This document shows, in pieces, positions 11,281-22,402 of a stretch of DNA of 64,000 nucleotides. The DNA comes from Chytridium lagenaria. Taxonomy: Eukaryota; Chytridiomycota; Chytridiomycetes; Chytridiales; Chytridiaceae. The translations under genes and the position numbers were made by a program. The stretch spans positions 346,001 to 410,000 of the forward strand of contig JAHLKC010000013.1 of the NCBI GenBank assembly GCA_025449115.1. Direction: 5' to 3'. The notes under the pieces were generated by a model. That model was not told the origin of the DNA and searched no databases. It was given only the letters and a program-made list of their open reading frames with translations. The first letter of the stretch is position 1. Every line of letters begins with the position of its first letter.

Positions 11281-12424
11281 ACCCCTCCCGATTCCTCATC
11301 CCCTCAACCCCATCCACCACCACCCCAACCCCCCGCCTCCAACCGCTGGGACGAAATCTGTTTCATAGTTCTCACCCAAACCGCCTACGGCCGTCAAACA
11401 CACACTGATCCACAAACCTCTCTCCGTTGTTTCCAACGCATCATTGGGAAAAATGGGGTAAGGAGGGGGGGGTCGATCTCCTTTCGCCCCTAACATGTTT
11501 TTTTTTTAGGAGGAGAGTTTGCAGTATAAGGCCACGTATGATTTTGTGGCGGCTGTGAAGGAGATTGCGAGTATGTCGGGGATGAAGCTGAATTTGTTGT
11601 GTTGGAATCGATGGATGGAGGAGGAGGTGGGGAGGCGACGACGACGACGACGACGGGTGATTCGCAGAATTCGACGATGAATCGGGTAGAGATTCCGAAT
11701 GAAAAGTTGAAGACGCTTATTGAAGAGGAGTTGTGAGTTTTTTTACGGATTTTTTTTTTTTTTTTTACGGTCTTTCTTTGGGGTTTATGTGGGTATGGGT
11801 AAAAGGTGACGGGGTGTGACGATGGAGGAGGGGGGGGGTCTGCCCTTGTTTCTTTAACCTCTGGATCATTTTAGCGATCTATTGTTTGAAAGTCTTCCCC
11901 ATATTTGTTATTTGGTGTGAGGATGGGGAGGGATCTGCCCTGGTTTTTTTACCTCCGGATCATTTCAGTGTGATAAAGTCTTCCCCCACATCAATTTTCC
12001 GTGTGATGGCGGAAAAAGGGGGGGGGCCTGTTCTCCTGCTCTTACTTTTTCCACCCCGATGATTTCAATGTGATCTATCATATGAAACCCTTCTATTTTT
12101 GTTCATTCCCCCACGCGCCTCTTTCTAAAACACCATCAACCACACTTTCTCTTCTCTTCCTCCAGACGTCGTCAAATGCACACCATCACCATCCCCACCC
12201 CCACAGACCTCACGCTAACGACTCAAACCTACGCATCCCGTCTTTTCCGGCCGCACCTCCATTTTGCGAATCGATGCGTGGACGCGTTGACGAATGGGAC
12301 GACGGGGAGACTTGTGGGGAGGTATGTGGATGCGGTGAGGGAGGGGTATCCTTTGCGGTTGATGAGGGAGTGTGGGGGGAGGTTGGAGGGGTGGGGGAAG
12401 GCTCTGTGGAGGAAATGGGGGTGA
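11279..12424 (+). CDS. Unresolved exons: separate small gene or C-terminal extension of the PDI gene
   Basis: An ATG at 11279 overlaps the putative PDI stop (ATGA). It opens a Pro-rich stretch and then RWDEICFIVLTQTAYG. Further exons are suggested by splice-like boundaries: after 11510 (LQYKATYDFVAAVKEIAS) and from about 12164, where an acceptor CCAG precedes MHTITIPTPTDLTLTT. The reading ends with LVGRYVDAVREGYPLRLMRE and a TGA at 12422-12424. I recognise no family. The middle exon can be read in two frames, and a (GAC)n/(ACG)n run near 11637-11655 makes it uncertain. It could belong to the upstream PDI transcript. Confidence 0.4.
11810..12085 (+). repeat. Degenerate tandem repeat inside an intron, about three units
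   Basis: Units of about 90-110 bases recur: a G run, then a 'tctgccctggttt'-like stretch, 'acctccggatcattt', 'gtgat' and 'aaagtcttcccc'. Copies begin near 11840, 11932 and 12028. They lie between two likely exons, so the array appears intronic. Confidence 0.6.
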
Positions 12425-12735
12425 AGGTTTGGGGGGTTGCGGGAGGGGTGGATTTTTTTGTAGGTGATGAGGGAGTGGGGAGGTTGGGGGAGGTTGGTGT
12501 GGAGAATGGGGATGATGAAGGGAGGGACGGGGTTGTTCTTTTTGGTTGAGGAGGGAGTGTGGAGGTTGGAGTGTTGGGGGAAGGTTGGAGATAATGGGTG
12601 ATTGTGAATAACAATAAAATGAGGGCGTTTTGCGGTGAAAGGGGCGACCCTTTGCGGCTAATGAGGGAGTGTGGGGAAAGGATGGAGGGATGGCGAATGG
12701 TGGTGTGGAAAGCATGGGTGATTCTGAAAAACAAA
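12350..12735 (+). repeat. Degenerate tandem copies of a gene's 3' end
   Basis: The last coding stretch (CCTTTGCGG, then GATGAGGGAGTGTGG, ending GYPLRLMRECGGRLEGW in translation) recurs near 12465, 12548 and most clearly at 12648-12725. That last copy again reads DPLRLMRECGERMEGW. Spacing is about 85-115 bases. The extra copies lie beyond the first stop codon. Confidence 0.6.
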
Positions 12736-13346
12736 CTTTTTGCGGGATGTTTACTCTTGTTTTTTTCTGTGGTTAGACGATGTGAAGGTTATATTTATGG
12801 ATGCTTTTGTGTGTTTATACCCCGTCTCCACTCATTCTTGTTTTTTTTACGGAAATATTAGATGGTTTTTTTTTCTGCGTGCTTTGAATGGCCCTTCTTT
12901 CAGGGTTGGGAGGTCGTTGATGTAGGGACTATGTTTTTCGTGGGGGATTTTTGGTAGATGTGATGGGGGATGGGGATGTGGTAAGGGAAGTTTAAGGGAT
13001 GCGTTATTTCTGGAATGATGAAGGAACTATTGGGGGACGGATCATTGGAAGGGGGGTTGAGTATGATGAGATTTTGGAGTGTTGGGGGGGTGTCCTTTGG
13101 TTTTGCTTTTTTGGATGTAATGGATACCTTTTTTTTTGATATTTTTTGGTTTGTGGTTTGTTTTGTGATGAAGGCGGCAACAAAACAAAGACCCGAAAAA
13201 GATCTTTACATTTTATGATATACGCGTCCCCTCCAAAAAAAAAAAAAACGCGAAAAAACGGCATCACAATTCTTTTTACATTTTTTTTTTTTAAAAAAAA
13301 ACCCCTTTTTTTCGCGCAACAATGGCTCCCGCAAAAAACCAAATCT
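12736..13346. other. Intergenic between convergent genes, homopolymer-rich
   Basis: Between a plus-strand gene and the stop of the minus-strand methyltransferase. It holds T- and G-rich low-complexity sequence and long A and T runs (about 13228-13310). No gene is seen. Confidence 0.4.
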
Positions 13347-14380
13347 CTAAGCCTCCATCTGTCGATCTCGCGACGTTAACGGCACGTAAGAAACACCCGT
13401 TGACGCCCATTGAGTGATTTCACCCGTGTGTGATTTATCGACGACCATGAGATCTTGGGTGAAGGTGGGGCCGACGGGGATCACCATGCGGCCTGTGGGA
13501 GGTTATGTGAGATGCGGGGTGGAGAGGGGGACGGGTGGAGAGAGAAAAGAGTTAGGAGAGGGGTGGAGAAAGAAGAGTTACCTCCGGGTTTGAGTTGATC
13601 GAGAAGAGAGTGAGGGATTGAGGTGGATGCGGCGCCGACGTGGATGCTTGGAGATGTTGAAAAAAAAAACGATAAAGGAATAACAAGTTGCAAAAGAAAA
13701 TAAAGAAGAAAAGAGGAAAAACAGGCATAGCAACCCTCATTGAAAAAAAATAAGTTAGACTATATTACCAATCATAGGGTGACCCCTCTTTCCAGCCTCT
13801 CCTTCCATCCCCACATACAAACTCCACGACCCTTCCTTGATCAATTCTCCATTCCCTTTCCCCACATTCACTTTGGCAACATCCACGAGTTCCCGTATAT
13901 GCTCTATCCCGATACATCTCCCTGGTTTCACGAGGTACCCCATCACAGCCGTTAAATAACCAGATCCCGAGCCAACATCTAGGACGGTATTCCCCTATGT
14001 TTTCAAGACGTGAGATTTTTTAAAAAAAAAAGGGTAGGCTTACGGGTTTCAAATGGTCACGAAGGAGTTCGAGACAGAGAACGTGCATGTGCGGCGCAGA
14101 GATGGTGGCACCGTAGCCTTTTTTTTGGGGTGAGAATGTGGGGATGGGGGGGTGTTGTACCTATGCTTGATGGACGATCTGCGTAGGGGGTTGTGGAGTG
14201 GACGTAGTTGGCGCGGTCGACTTTTTGGAGGGCGGTGAAGATGTGAGGGGTTTTTAGGAGGTTGTTGGAATGGAGGTTGCGCTGTTGGTGACGTGAGGAA
14301 GGGGGGTTAGATGTGGTTTTGGGGAGGCGGCTTACGAGGAGGTCGAGGTTGGAGGTGCCGCTGCTACGCCAGGCGCACAT
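13347..14380 (-). CDS. Protein-L-isoaspartate O-methyltransferase (PIMT)
   Basis: Repairs isoaspartyl residues in aged proteins, using S-adenosylmethionine. It starts at the ATG at 14380 (MCAWRSSGTSNLDLLV). Spliced exons give IFTALQKVDRANYV and YADRPSSIG, then YGATISAPHMHVLCLELL, the substrate-side signature. The SAM-binding motif I follows as VLDVGSGSGYLTAVMG, then GRCIGIEHI, and near the C-terminus GAASTSIPHSLLDQLKPGG and MVIPVGPTFTQDLMVV. The order and spacing are those of PCMT/PIMT. The stop (TAG) is at 13347-13349. At least five exons are present, with short T-rich introns. The enzyme is normally cytosolic. Confidence 0.9.
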
Positions 14381-14599
14381 TTGTGTTTTTTTTTTTTTCT
14401 TTGGAGGGGAAATGATGGGAATGTGGAAGGGTCTTTATTGTTTTTTGGTTAGTTGGAGGAGTGGGAGACGCGATGGAATGTTTTGGAAGATGGCATGTGA
14501 TGAATGTTTTTTGTAGTGACATCACGTTGTATGCGTTCATGTCGAGGGATACTGGTGGTAGGATTCTTTTGCACTGAAAAGTAAAAGGCATTTTAGAGA

Positions 14600-15335
14600 T
14601 GGTAAAGAGTGAATGCGTGTAAGTCGTGAATATGGTTTAGTTTTTGAGAGAGTTGGATAAGGGGTGTTCTGTTGAAAAGTTACAGAAAGTTAAAACTTTT
14701 TATTTAAATACCACTTTTACCACTATTAGTACTATATATATGCACGCACGCACTCTATTCTTTTCATGTTGTATTTCAACGTATATCTTAAGGTTTGTAA
14801 TCTATAATGTGTGTGGTATTTAAATCTCGAGTATATTATTTACGTGCTTTGTAATGAATAAGTTTAATATCCCCGAGATATAAATATTTACTCCAACAAT
14901 GAAAAAGTAAAAATGCCCAGGATGGATTATTTAATTGTTTATTTTTAATTTTTGAGAATGGACTCAATGGAGAGGCGCTGGTTAATAATAATAATATTCC
15001 GTTAATTCGTGTTAGGTAATCATGAATCCATGATTAATCAAATATTATTATTATTTTTATTAAAATTAAGGGAAAAGAAGGATTGGAAAGGAGTGTGTAA
15101 CATGGATAGAACAAGTAGCACAAGGAATATTCTTAATATATTATTATGTATTAAATCAAATAATAATAGAATAATAGAATAATACTGCATGTGTTATTGA
15201 TAAGTGTATTTCTCTTCTTTTGATCCTTGCTCTGTATTTTTTATTTACATGACATAGATTTATCATATTCAACTGTATATGATATGTATGTAGTATATCT
15301 TGTATAGGTATTAGATAGATATATTAGATATACAC
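14600..15335. other. AT-rich intergenic region
   Basis: Strongly AT-rich (many TATTATTA and TTAATAAT tracts) between the divergent methyltransferase and chitin deacetylase genes. No open frame has protein character. It probably holds both promoters. Confidence 0.45.
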
Positions 15336-15338
15336 ATA

Positions 15339-15425
15339 CATCCATCCATCCATCATCATCCATCATCATCATCCATCATCACTACTACTGCTACTACTAC
15401 TACTACTACTACTGCTACTACTACT
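15339..15425 (+). repeat. Microsatellites (CATC)n, (CAT)n and (ACT)n
   Basis: CATCCATCCATCATCATC units followed by a CTACTACTG-type triplet run. They end about 20 bases before the chitin deacetylase start codon, so they are likely in its 5' leader or core promoter. Confidence 0.8.
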
Positions 15426-15444
15426 CTCATCTCTTATTGTCAAA

Positions 15445-18400
15445 ATGACCGTCATCATGGACTCTTTTACTACTCCTACTCCTACTACTCCTACTACTAC
15501 AAGAAGAAGAAGAAGAACAAGATCCATCCACATGCTTGCAGCACTCTGTCTTTCCTACTCACTATCATCATCATCATCATTGCATGTCCTTGCACAGGAT
15601 CCAAGTGATATTCGTGAGTTCTTCATCATCTGTCTATATATGCACAATGATTAAATACTAATCTATATTCTACAATCAATGTGATAGTTATTCAACATGC
15701 CCTCAGAATGGGAATTACCCCGCCTGTTCATATGACTCATCCATCAATAGGGTAAGTCATTTATTATTAAGTCTATATACTATAAATACTATATGCTCTC
15801 TACTCTCTCTCTCACTCACTCACTCGTACTCTCTCTCACTCACTCACTCATACTCACTCCACCCTATCCTCTATACTCTATTTCTATCATTTTCATTGGT
15901 CCAACAAAGAGATGCAAAGCAGCCATCCTTGTGTTTCCGCCCCAACTGGTTACACTTCCAAAATGGAACATTTCATTTCATTCTTGTATCACCATTCCTG
16001 GTGCTTGTCATTATTTTTATTTGTTTATTTGTTTATTTGTTTGTTTATTTGATGACTGGGCTCAAATGATTGTCACCTATCATTATTTATTTATTTATTT
16101 ATTTATTATTTTTATTCATTTATTTATCCATCACACACACACACACTCACTCACTCACTCACTCACTAAATACTCCTTCACTTTATATTATCATTATTTA
16201 ACACATCTTCTATTTACCAACTGTTTATTCATATCTAATCATCAGGTACCATCCCCACCGTCGGTGCCAAACTGGATATCTTATGTTTTTGAGAACGCTG
16301 ACCCGGATTATCCTGTCACCGGTCCTCCCGCTTCCTCTTCTGGTACTCCTCAAGGTCCTGGAGGTCCAAGCAGAAGCGGTATTCCCTGGGGGATCCCAGG
16401 AACAAGGCCTCAGAGTTTGGAACTTGCTCACAGGGAACTTATGCCTTTACGTGAGTCCCTTTATTCCTTTTTTTAAAAAACTATGGGTTTTATTATTCCG
16501 GGGGTTTTTTTATTTATGTATACATTTTTTTTTAATTTAGATACGATGACGGGCCATCCCAAGTAACCCCTCAATTCCTCGACCATCTTCGTAAATCAAA
16601 ACATTAAAGCCACGTTTTTCGTCGTTGGTTCCAATATCGTCAACAATGCTGCTCATGCAGGCATTCTCAAGCAAGTTTATGACGCTGGGCATCAGATTGG
16701 GTATATATTCATCTCTCACCCCCTCTCTGTATAGTTTTTTATTTAATTAATTGAATCTAATTTCTTGCTTCTCTCTTCTTCTTTTTTTTTTTTCTTCAGT
16801 ATCCATACTTGGTCACATTCAAGGACCAGCACATTGTCCACCGATACAATCATTTCGGAAATCATGATGACGGCTGTGGCCATTCATAAAATCATTGGAA
16901 AAGTCCCTAGATATTTTAGACCACCCTGTGAGTTTCCCTTTTCATTCTCCTACCCCATCTCCAATACCATATATCACATCTCTTTTTTTTATTCACCATT
17001 TTTTTTTTTCTGTTTGCATTTTTGTTTTTCAGTTTGTTTTTTTCTTGTTTTTTTAATATTTGTTTTTGTAACTCACCGCGTTAACAGACGGAGACATGGA
17101 CGACCGCATGCGCAACATCCTCCTCTCCCTCGGTATGCGCCCCGTCGTCTGGAACATTGTCACAAACGATTTTAACCTTGTCCCAAACGACTCTTCCGTC
17201 CCCACCTCTGTCCCCATCATCGACCTCCACCGTCGCCAAGAAGAACCCACCTCCACCTCCCCCCAACCTCCCAACCCCCACCCACCTCCCAACCCCCACC
17301 CTCCCCTCCACCTCCATCCTCCACCCTCCCCCCCATCACCTCCCCACCCCCTCCACCCCCTTCAACCACCACATCCACCACCCCCTCCACCACCACCTCC
17401 CTCACCCTCCCAACCTGGATCACCGACGGCCGCTGGCACATCCTCAACGCCACCCGCGACGTCCAACGCGCCCTCGATCAAGGCTACATGTCAGGCCTCA
17501 CCTACCTCCCCATCTCCCCGTCCGACCAAAAACGATCCTCCAAAACCCATCCCCAGGCTTCATCTCTCTCCAACACGATCTCCGTCCAGAAGAAGCCCTC
17601 CTCAACCGCTACATCATCCCCCTCGTCCTCAATCATCCTCGAAACCTCCGTCCAAGTCGTGGCGTCACCGAATTGCGATGGCGTGCCGGACTCGAACGCG
17701 TATTTCGATGATACCCATCGTACTGCACGGTTCATTGCCAACATCTCTCTTCCCCTTACTAGACGAGACCTTGTGGGACAACCCGTTGCGACGGTCAGTG
17801 GAACCGTTGTGCCTATCTCTATTGACGTTGGAACCGCCACCACAGGGTCTGGGCAACGGTTTTGGGAGACCACCACCACCAACGCGTCGCCACCTCTGAA
17901 CACGGGGGCGGTGGATTCGGGGTTGTTGAAACCGTTGGGGTGGGAGGGGTTGTGGGACTTTTGGGGGGCTTTTGGTTGTTGTGGCGGGGTGGTGGGAGTT
18001 GGGGTTGGGGTGTTGAGACGGCGACGGCGGCGGGAGGAGGGGGAGGTTGAGAAGGGGCTTGCAGCGTTGAGTGAGGGGATGGTGGGGAGGGGGGTGTGAA
18101 GGAGGTGGAGGGGGTGTTTAAGGTTGCGGAGGGAGGGGGGATGTGGGGAATGTGGAGGGGAAGAGTGTGAAGAGTGGTGAACTTGTTTTGGGTGGTGATG
18201 GTGATGTTGGTGGGAATCTGTTCCGTCTGTTGCTGTTGCTGCTGTTGTTTCGACTGTTGCCGTTGAACATGTTGCGACTGTTGCTACACCTGCTGTTGCT
18301 GTTGCTGAACCTGTTCCTCCTGTCGCTGAAGCTGCTGTTGCTGAACCTATCCCACATGTTGATGAAACTGCCCCAGATGCTGTTGAACCCGTCGACGTTC

Positions 18401-18543
18401 CACCTCAAGTTCCCACGAAACATGTCGAGACTGTTCAACCCCTTCCCCCCATTGTTCAAGATCACTCTGTCACGTCCAATGTCGCTACAACCGCTGAACC
18501 CGTCGTGCCCGACACCACAGCCAACGTGTCAACTCCACCGTAA
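15445..18543 (+). CDS. Chitin (polysaccharide) deacetylase with C-terminal membrane segment and long tail
   Basis: Removes N-acetyl groups from chitin at the cell surface. The ATG at 15445 precedes an Arg-rich stretch and a signal-like hydrophobic segment (MLAALCLSYSLSSSSSLHVL). The NodB-type domain is spread over exons. Motif 1 reads YDDGPSQVTPQFL, and ATFFVVGSNIV follows. Motif 2 is the zinc-binding IHTWSHS. Motif 3 is RPP, an intron, then YGDMDDRMRNILLSLGMRPV. WITDGRWHIL and PGFISLQHDL (motif 4-like) come later but in different frames, with jumps near 17528 (A run) and 17630, probably assembly indels. Then VASPNCDGVPDSNAYF and a hydrophobic segment (GAFGCCGGVVGVGVGV) followed by six Arg suggest a membrane anchor. 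A long Ala/Val/Glu/Pro tail (AEPVPPVAEAAVAEP) ends at TAA 18541-18543. Confidence 0.82.
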
Positions 18544-18887
18544 ACCCGTCTGTTTGATCACTTTGCTTTTTTGTTGTTGTTGTTTATCCTCATTTTTCTT
18601 TTTGTTTTTTTTTTTGTTGAGAGGGAGGACGCTGGTTTTTTGTGGATGGAGGTTGATATGCCTTTTTTTTCTCTTTTTTGTTTGTGATTGATATAGAGGA
18701 TGTAGAATATGGTATTATAATGTATGCTTTTAAAACGTCCTATGCCTTTCTGTTGTTATTCAAGTTTAAACGTTCAGAGCATCGATTGTCGTTGACGCCT
18801 GTCGGCTCATAAAAAGTGAATTCATAAAAAGCAAAACCGTTCTCAACAAAAAAAAACATTTGAAATTTGACACACAAAAAAAAACCA
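18544..18887. other. Short intergenic stretch, T-rich then A-rich
   Basis: Lies between the deacetylase stop and the F-box/ankyrin ATG. It contains T runs that could serve the 3' end of the upstream gene. Nothing else is recognisable. Confidence 0.35.
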
Positions 18888-21246
18888 ATGCCCAACATCC
18901 TCACCCACCTCCCTCCCGAACTCCTCCTCCGCGTCATCCTCCACCTCCACCCTGACGACACCATCACGCTTTCCCACCTCTCCAAGGCGTGGCGTGATTT
19001 CCTGATTCGGTATGTGCATCGACTTGCTTTCACGACGAGGCATTTGAGGGAGGTGGGACGGGTGGGGGTGGGACGGTTGGGGGGTTGGTATTGGGGGGGG
19101 TGATTGCGGTTTGGGGGTTTGAGGTGAGGACGTTGAGTGTTTTGATGGAGGAGGAGGAGGGGGGGAGGGGGATGGGGGGAGGGGATGGATGGGGGGAGGG
19201 TGATGGGAGTTGAGGATGGGAGGGGGGCGATAGGGATGGATGGGGGGAAGGCGATGGATGGGGGAGGGCGATGGGGATAGATGAGAGGGCGATGGGGATT
19301 AGGATGAGAGGGCGATGGATTGAGATGGATGGGGGAAGGCGAGGGATGGATGGGGGGAAGGCGATGGATGCGGGGAAGGCGACGAGGATTGAGGATGGGG
19401 CAGCAAAGATGTCGGTTCTGTCGAACGAGAAGAGTGGGAAGGTGACGATGGTGAATGAAGAAGATCGAGTAAAGAAAAAGATTGGGAGAGCGATTGTAGA
19501 AGCTGTGAAATGGTGGGGTCGGGAACGGTGGCGAATAAACATGGATTCATGGTTTGCGTTGCGATGGTTAGGACGGATGGATGATATTGAGGGTGTCGCC
19601 GGGGTGATAGGATGGTTTGGTGAAGATGAGGGTGGGGGTTTTGCGTGGATGAATTGGAGGAAGGGTTGAGAAGGACGCTTGTGAGTGCTGCTGTGGCTGG
19701 GAGTTTGAGGGTTGTGAAAGGGTTGGTGAGATGGTGGGTGTCTGGGATGATGGATAGGGATGAAGGAGGGTTAAGATGGAGGATGGGATGACGATGGAGA
19801 GGTTACCTCCGCCGTCCAAGGTGTTATCGATGAGGTTTAAGAAACATGGGGGTGCGGCTTTGATTGCGGCGAGTCATTGGGGGAGGACGGAGGTGGTGAG
19901 GTGTTTGATTGAGGCTGGCGGGGGGGTTGTTGATCCGGGGTGGTTGGGGAGTAGGGCTTTGAGGTGGCGGCGGATGCGGGGTGGAGGGAGGTTGTGGAGG
20001 TTTTGATGGGGACGGGGAGGGTGGATCCTGTTGCTTGTGGAGGGGAGGCTTTGATGGCGGGGTGTTTGAATGGACATGTGGAGGTTGTGAGGATGATTTT
20101 GGGGTGGGTTGTGGAGAGGGGGGGGAGGTTGGAGTCGTGGGGGGGAAAGGGGGGGAGGTGTGTGTCGTGGGGGAGAAAGGAGGTACTGGAGATGGGGATG
20201 ATAAGAGTGGAGTTGAACAACAAGAGGTGGAAGATGAGGAAGAAGAACGACTTGAAAAACACGACGACGACGACGACGAAGATGAAGACGACGAAGACGA
20301 GGAACCCGATGGCCATAGCCGAAAAAAACGTCAAAGACGTCCATTCAACGTCATCTCCTTTATTGATCCCACCGATCACTCTGACAGTCCCTCACCTTAG
20401 CCGCCATGAACGGACATTTCGAAATAACGCGTCTCCTCATCACCTCCGTCACCTCCCTCCAAACCCCCACATCCCCCCCCCCGATCCGTCGCGAAACCTA
20501 CCACACCGCCATCGAAATGTCCTCCTGCGCCGGTCACGCCCATTGCGTCTCATACCTCCTTGACGCCCTCCACCTCCATCACAACACAACCCCCTCCCCA
20601 CCCTGCCTCCTCACGTCCCTTGAATTCGCCGTTCAATCCAACCATGTGGAGGTGGTGCGTGTGTTGATCTCGCGGTGTGATGTGGATGTGGGGTTTCGGG
20701 ATGGTATGATGGTGAGGGAGGCCGCGGCGAGAGGGTTTGTGGAGATGGTGAGGTATTTGGTGGAGGAGGTGGGTGTGGATCCGGGGGTTGGAGGGAATGG
20801 AGCGTTGAAGTGGGCGGCGTTTCATGGACATGGGGAGGTTGTGAAAGTGTTGCTTGGGGTGCCGAGTTTGAGACCTTGGTGGCCGGATAATGAAGCTTTG
20901 AGGTGGGCGAGTTTGATGAAGAGGGTTGAGGTGAATATTAGTTTTTTTTCTTTTCCTCTTTTTTGTTTTTTCGGTATGTTTTCTTTTTTGTTTTCTTGGT
21001 TTGGTTTCTTTTTCTCTTTTGTTTTTTGGTTTCATTTTCTTTATTTATTTATTTATTTATTTTTTTGTTTTCTTTTTCTTTCTTTCTTTATTTATTTTTT
21101 TGGTTTCTTTTTCTTTTTTGTTGTTTTCGTTGCTCTTTTCCCTTTTTTTTATGGTGTTAGGTCATCCGTTAATGTGTTTCTCTTTCCTTGTATAGGTGGT
21201 TGAGCTATTACAACAAGATCCGCGAATGTCAAACATAATGCTCTGA
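18888..21246 (+). CDS. F-box/ankyrin-repeat protein
   Basis: The ATG at 18888 starts an F-box directly: MPNILTHLPPELLLRVIL, then HLSKAWRDFLIRYV. F-box proteins recruit substrates to SCF ubiquitin ligases. Ankyrin repeats follow in several frame-shifted or spliced pieces: ASHWGRTEVVRCLIEAGG, AADAGWREVVEVLMGTG, GCLNGHVEVVRMILGW, AMNGHFEITRLLI, SCAGHAHCVSYLLDAL, AVQSNHVEVVRVLISR, FHGHGEVVKVLLGV. A T-rich intron (20935-21195) precedes a last exon, VVELLQQDPRMSNIML, with stop TGA 21244-21246. An internal G-rich tandem repeat (19060-19400) and an acidic Asp/Glu run near 20230-20310 interrupt the repeats. Frames change several times, so the exact protein is unresolved, but the domain order is clear. 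Confidence 0.8.
19140..19400 (+). repeat. Imperfect G-rich tandem repeat (GATGGATGGGGGAAGGC type)
   Basis: Units of roughly 20-30 bases built from GATGG, GGGGGAAGGCGA and GATGAGAGGGCGATGG recur about ten times inside the F-box/ankyrin locus. They may be an intron or a low-complexity coding linker. Cytosine is almost absent from this strand here. Confidence 0.65.
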
Positions 21247-22402
21247 GAATGCTTCCGTTTTTTGCGTATAAAGAAACCCCCCAAACCTTATCATTTTGTT
21301 TTCCTGCATACCTTTTTTTCAACCAAAAAAAACTATAGCTGCAACCGCTGTTCACATATCACGAAAATAAAACGTCTTCACTCACAACTCTCCCTATTCC
21401 TATAACAGAAATCTACAATGTAACGGCTGTTTTTTAACAACAAAAACCCGTTACCTTTCGATATCAAACATCATCTCCAACAATATTTGGCGACATCATA
21501 CGAAAACAAGCAAAACTGAAGTCCTATATACCTCGGGGATTGGGTAATTTGTATTAAATTGTGCCTTCTACGTCGTCGAACAAATGGCCTCCCCAAACTC
21601 AAATGAATAACGTGGACTGTCAACATATTTCCTCTTTTAAGGTTTAATCGAAAATGGATTTCAAACAGGACAACACACGCGACTTTCTTGATTCATCCCT
21701 TCTTTTTTTTGGGTCATGGAACGCTTAACTATGTTCATGAGGCGATGACACGGCAAAAGTCTGGGAGCAACAGCGCGCTTTTTAGGCTAGGGTGAAGTTT
21801 TGGACTGTAGTATATTTTTTTTTCAAAAGATCATTGCTGGTATCTGTCTGTACGTGGAATGTCAATCCGTCCGTCTCGTTCGAAAACAAAAAACAATCGC
21901 CGACGTACGATTACATTACTGTTCTTCTGACTTCACCGGGTCTGTCACCATCCCTGAGCCTAGAACGGGACATGTAGGCTTGCGATTTCTTTGGTTTTAT
22001 CTCTGCGGGGAGGTTGTTGTATAAGGATAAAAAAAGGATTAAAAAAAAAAAAAGACATACGACTACACATCTTCTCATAACCGTACTATCATAGACGGAC
22101 GTTTTCAGAGTGATTAAAGGAACATTTTTTTTAATGATGATTATGGTAAAAACATGGTTATGAGAGAAAAAAAAACATGAAATCGCGATATATTCTGCGA
22201 ACAAATACAAAAAAAACAACACAAAAACACCCTCACGCTCCGAAATATTACAAAAAAATATTAAAACTTCAATGTTTTGGTTGAATGGGGGTGGGAGGGT
22301 TGTGTAAAATGTAAAACAAGAGGTGTGGGGAGGGGGGTTGATGTTTGCAAAAAACAAAAGAGGTATGGGATGGATGAGGTTGATTTTCGGGGGGGTTTTT
22401 TT
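21247..22402. other. Intergenic between convergent genes, no gene seen
   Basis: About 1.15 kb separating the F-box/ankyrin stop from the MFS stop. Short frames here show no protein character. A and T runs near 22020-22260 would fit 3' ends on both sides. Confidence 0.4.

Noticed and set aside
12210..12734. Long Ser/Pro-rich frames on the minus strand
   Set aside because: They are antisense to the G-rich repeats; the composition follows directly from the skew and no protein feature is present.
19030..20379. Several minus-strand Ser/Pro-rich frames
   Set aside because: Antisense of the G-rich F-box/ankyrin region, without motifs or splice support.
22020..22060. A and T runs considered as specific terminators
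   Set aside because: Such runs are everywhere in introns and spacers here, so no specific 3' end signal can be claimed.
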